A stretch of DNA of 62,019 bases from Nocardiopsis alkaliphila YIM 80379 (GTDB lineage Bacteria > Actinomycetota > Actinomycetes > Streptosporangiales > Streptosporangiaceae), in assembly GCF_000341005.1 (NCBI RefSeq), contig NZ_ANBD01000144.1, forward strand, positions 1 through 62,019, in the 5' to 3' direction. Within the stretch, counting starts at the first letter, position 1; each line of letters begins with the position of its first letter. The notes under the pieces were generated by a model that saw only the letters and a list, made by a program, of their open reading frames with translations, did not search any database and was not told the DNA's origin. A program made the translations under genes and the position numbers. Below are positions 60,339 through 62,019 of the stretch, piece after piece.

Positions 60339-61186
60339 GGACCACGAGCACGAACCAGCCTTCGCCCAGCGCACGAAACGAGGTGCTGAGTCGGTTGGTG
60401 GGAGACACCGAAACCTTCCTCAAGCACTGGGAACTCGAATCCGTCGTGACCGCAGCGGACACGACCGTGGGTGAGGCGTTCGACCTCGAACGCGCCTTCT
60501 CACTGCTCAGGGCCCCTGGACTGCCCGTTTCCTCCTTTCGTCTGTTCCGTGATGGCGAGCCGGTCCCTCAGGAGGAATTCGCGACGCCCCGGGGCCGCCC
60601 CGGCCCCGGTCGAGAGCCCATCGCCAATGGGCGCGCGCTCCTCAACGCCTACGAACAAGGGGCGACGGTCATCTTCGAGGAGCTGCGCCTACTGGTCCCC
60701 GAAGTGGATGCGCTCGCCTGCGGGCTGGAGGAGGAGCTCGGGTTCGGGGTGTACTGCGCGGCTTTCCTGACTCCGGCGGGAAACGCGGGGGTCAGGCCGC
60801 ATTTCGACCTGGCCAGTGGGCTACTGTGCCAGATTCACGGATCCAAGGCGTGGAGAGTGGGACTCCCCGAGACGGTCTGGCCCCTTGTGCCGAGCGGAGA
60901 CAGCAGGCCGGAGTTCGAGCCCGTGCTGGAGACGGTGCTCCGCTCCGGCGAGACGTTGTACATCCCCAGGGGACACCCGCACGCCGGCACCGCGACGGAA
61001 GAGGTCTCCTTGCACTTGTCCTTCGCGATCAAACCCCGTACCTGGCGGGACGTCCTTCAGGCGCACTTGAAGAGCGAAGACCTCGAGGAATCCCTCCGAG
61101 AGATGCTGCCCTTGGACCACCGAGAGCTGACACGTGGGGAGCTGGTGGCCTCGGCCGTCGAACGCCTGCGCACGACGACCCGCTGA
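60335..61186 (+). CDS. JmjC/cupin-4-type Fe(II)/2-oxoglutarate oxygenase
   Basis: A 283-residue protein of the ribosomal-oxygenase (YcfD/ROX-like) type. Fe(II) ligands are His156 and Asp158 in VRPHFDLASGLLCQIHGSKAWRV and a distal His, 214 or 216, in IPRGHPHAGTATEEVSLHLSF. FEELRLLVPEVDAL lies before the jelly roll, and a C-terminal helical domain (about 235-283) resembles the winged-helix dimerisation region. Relatives hydroxylate side chains in ribosomal proteins, and JmjC enzymes also hydroxylate RiPP peptides. Here the probable substrate is the 24-residue peptide or its processed form, for example at Asp21, Phe22 or Ile20. It is the last gene before a strong terminator. Confidence 0.88.
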   Translation: MRTTSTNQPSPSARNEVLSRLVGDTETFLKHWELESVVTAADTTVGEAFDLERAFSLLRAPGLPVSSFRLFRDGEPVPQEEFATPRGRPGPGREPIANGRALLNAYEQGATVIFEELRLLVPEVDALACGLEEELGFGVYCAAFLTPAGNAGVRPHFDLASGLLCQIHGSKAWRVGLPETVWPLVPSGDSRPEFEPVLETVLRSGETLYIPRGHPHAGTATEEVSLHLSFAIKPRTWRDVLQAHLKSEDLEESLREMLPLDHRELTRGELVASAVERLRTTTR

Positions 61187-61225
61187 GGATCGACCGACAG
61201 GTGTGCTGAAGAGCCCACCCGAGTC

Positions 61226-61263
61226 CCTCCGCCCTACCCCGGTGACCTCGGGTAGGGCGGAGG
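61226..61263 (+). terminator. strong terminator of the peptide operon
   Basis: CCTCCGCCCTACCC (61226-61239) and GGGTAGGGCGGAGG (61250-61263) form a perfect 14-bp stem with a 10-nt loop, 40 nt after the oxygenase stop. It marks the right border of the cluster. Confidence 0.85.
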
Positions 61264-61382
61264 CCGGCTCCACCTTCCTCGTCGAGGTCCGCCGGTACGC
61301 CCAACGTCAGCGAGCACCTGAGGGGGCCGGGTCCCAGGCCCATGGAAAGGCTCCGTTCTCGCGTCCCGACCGAACACGCGGC

Positions 61383-62019
61383 TCAGTGTTCGGGGTAGGC
61401 GGCCTGGATCCGTTCGGCCACGTACCCGAACCCTTTCGCCTCCAGCAGGCGCACCTGTTCACGAACGAACGCGGTGCGCTCCTGCCCCTCCTCGACCGAA
61501 TCGATCAGCCCGCGCAGGATGGCCACCTGAACGTCCTGGCGCGCGGCCTCCTCGTCGTCCTCATGCTCGGCGGGCCACCAGTAGCTCTCGTATCCCTCAT
61601 CATCGACCCCGCTGCCGGGGCCGGTCATGACGGTTTCATGGACGTGCTCGATGATCTGGCCGGACAGTTCCTCGCCGATGTCCGCACCGGGGCTCGATGG
61701 CCGCCTTGAGGAGGCCGCCGGGGCCGGGGCCCCACGCAGGGTCGCACGCACCACGTCGGCCTCGTGCTCGGCCTCCCACAGCGCCCGATCCTTGCGCAGG
61801 TCGACGACGCGGCGCAGACGTTCGGCGTCCTGATCCTCCAATTCGACCCGAACGTCGTCGGCCCACACCTCGACCATCCCGTCGGCGATCGCAGACTCCT
61901 CGGCGAACAGCGCTGACAGTTCGACCTCGACCAGGCCGCGGTCCTCGGGTCGGGTTCGGGCCAAGACATCGCGAGCGCGCAGCAGGATCGAGTACGAGGC
62001 GGGGCCGGCGGGGGGGCGC
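61383..62019 (-). CDS. partial hypothetical protein, 5' end outside window
   Basis: Reading leftward, the frame is open from the right edge to the stop at 61383, at least 211 codons. The TTG at 61964 is an internal codon, not a start: upstream codons (PASYSILLRARDVLARTRP) look coding. The protein is acidic and helical (VDLRKDRALWEAEHEADVVRATL), with a low-complexity linker near SSRRPSSPGADIG and a C-terminal EGQERTAFVREQVRLLEAKGFGYVAERIQAAYPEH region (by pattern). I do not recognise the family. It converges with the peptide operon. Confidence 0.7.
   Translation of the reverse strand, partial: RPPAGPASYSILLRARDVLARTRPEDRGLVEVELSALFAEESAIADGMVEVWADDVRVELEDQDAERLRRVVDLRKDRALWEAEHEADVVRATLRGAPAPAASSRRPSSPGADIGEELSGQIIEHVHETVMTGPGSGVDDEGYESYWWPAEHEDDEEAARQDVQVAILRGLIDSVEEGQERTAFVREQVRLLEAKGFGYVAERIQAAYPEH

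Noticed and set aside
1..62019. CRISPR array, rRNA, phage or intact insertion sequence
   Set aside because: No regularly spaced direct repeats, rRNA sequence, integrase or complete transposase was seen in the window.

Overview
The window is high-GC DNA with short intergenic gaps, ATGA-coupled operons, GTG/TTG starts, several genes that look leaderless (a TANNNT -10 box 6-7 nt before the start codon), and Actinobacteria-specific signatures: a DasR-type dre box, a DUF2510 protein, a streptogrisin-type protease and a subtilisin-inhibitor-like protein. This indicates a filamentous actinomycete. A Nocardiopsis-like member of the Streptosporangiales is my best guess, but no rRNA is present to settle it.

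Left part (1-32.5 kb) is mostly chromosomal housekeeping and cell-envelope genes. They are a PLP aminotransferase with a divergent LysR regulator; a GH20 N-acetylhexosaminidase under a dre box; a secreted GDPD; a Glu/Pro/Ala-rich exported protein; a gamma-glutamyltransferase; an NlpC/P60 hydrolase; a PolA-like DNA polymerase; a D-2-hydroxyacid dehydrogenase; a TrmH-type methyltransferase; a membrane-anchored SSI-like inhibitor; two tandem substrate-binding/vWA paralogues; a DUF2510 membrane protein; oligoribonuclease; tRNA-His; a secreted S1 protease; a Tat-exported amidase; ilvD; and a GAF-SpoIIE phosphatase that overlaps ilvD antisense.

Middle part (32.5-45 kb) is accessory. It holds a macrolide phosphotransferase-like kinase, a truncated GmrSD/DUF1524 restriction nuclease, a DapA-family lyase, a decayed duplicate of a membrane-protein gene, divergent regulator/enzyme pairs (TetR-hydrolase, PadR-serine hydrolase), a VOC dioxygenase, another TetR gene, and about 1.2 kb without recognisable genes.

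Right part (45-61.2 kb) looks like a biosynthetic gene cluster and is the most interesting region. An ABC exporter (ATPase plus FtsX permease) and an MFS exporter are coupled to a compact type II fatty-acid-like set: KASIII, two ACPs (one on the opposite strand), a GNAT acyltransferase, a ketoreductase, two FabD-like acyltransferases and an AMP-forming ligase. After a terminator and a strong promoter comes a 24-residue, acidic, Cys-terminated peptide gene, then a read-through terminator, then a radical SAM/SPASM maturase, a propeller-like protein, a helical-repeat protein and a JmjC-type Fe(II)/2OG oxygenase, closed by a strong terminator. My reading is a RiPP pathway in which a radical SAM enzyme and a hydroxylase modify the short peptide, and the GNAT may add a short beta-keto or beta-hydroxy acyl group built on the ACPs. 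That would give an acylated (lipo)peptide hybrid. The acyl/RiPP connection is inferred from proximity. The right edge holds a partial hypothetical gene.
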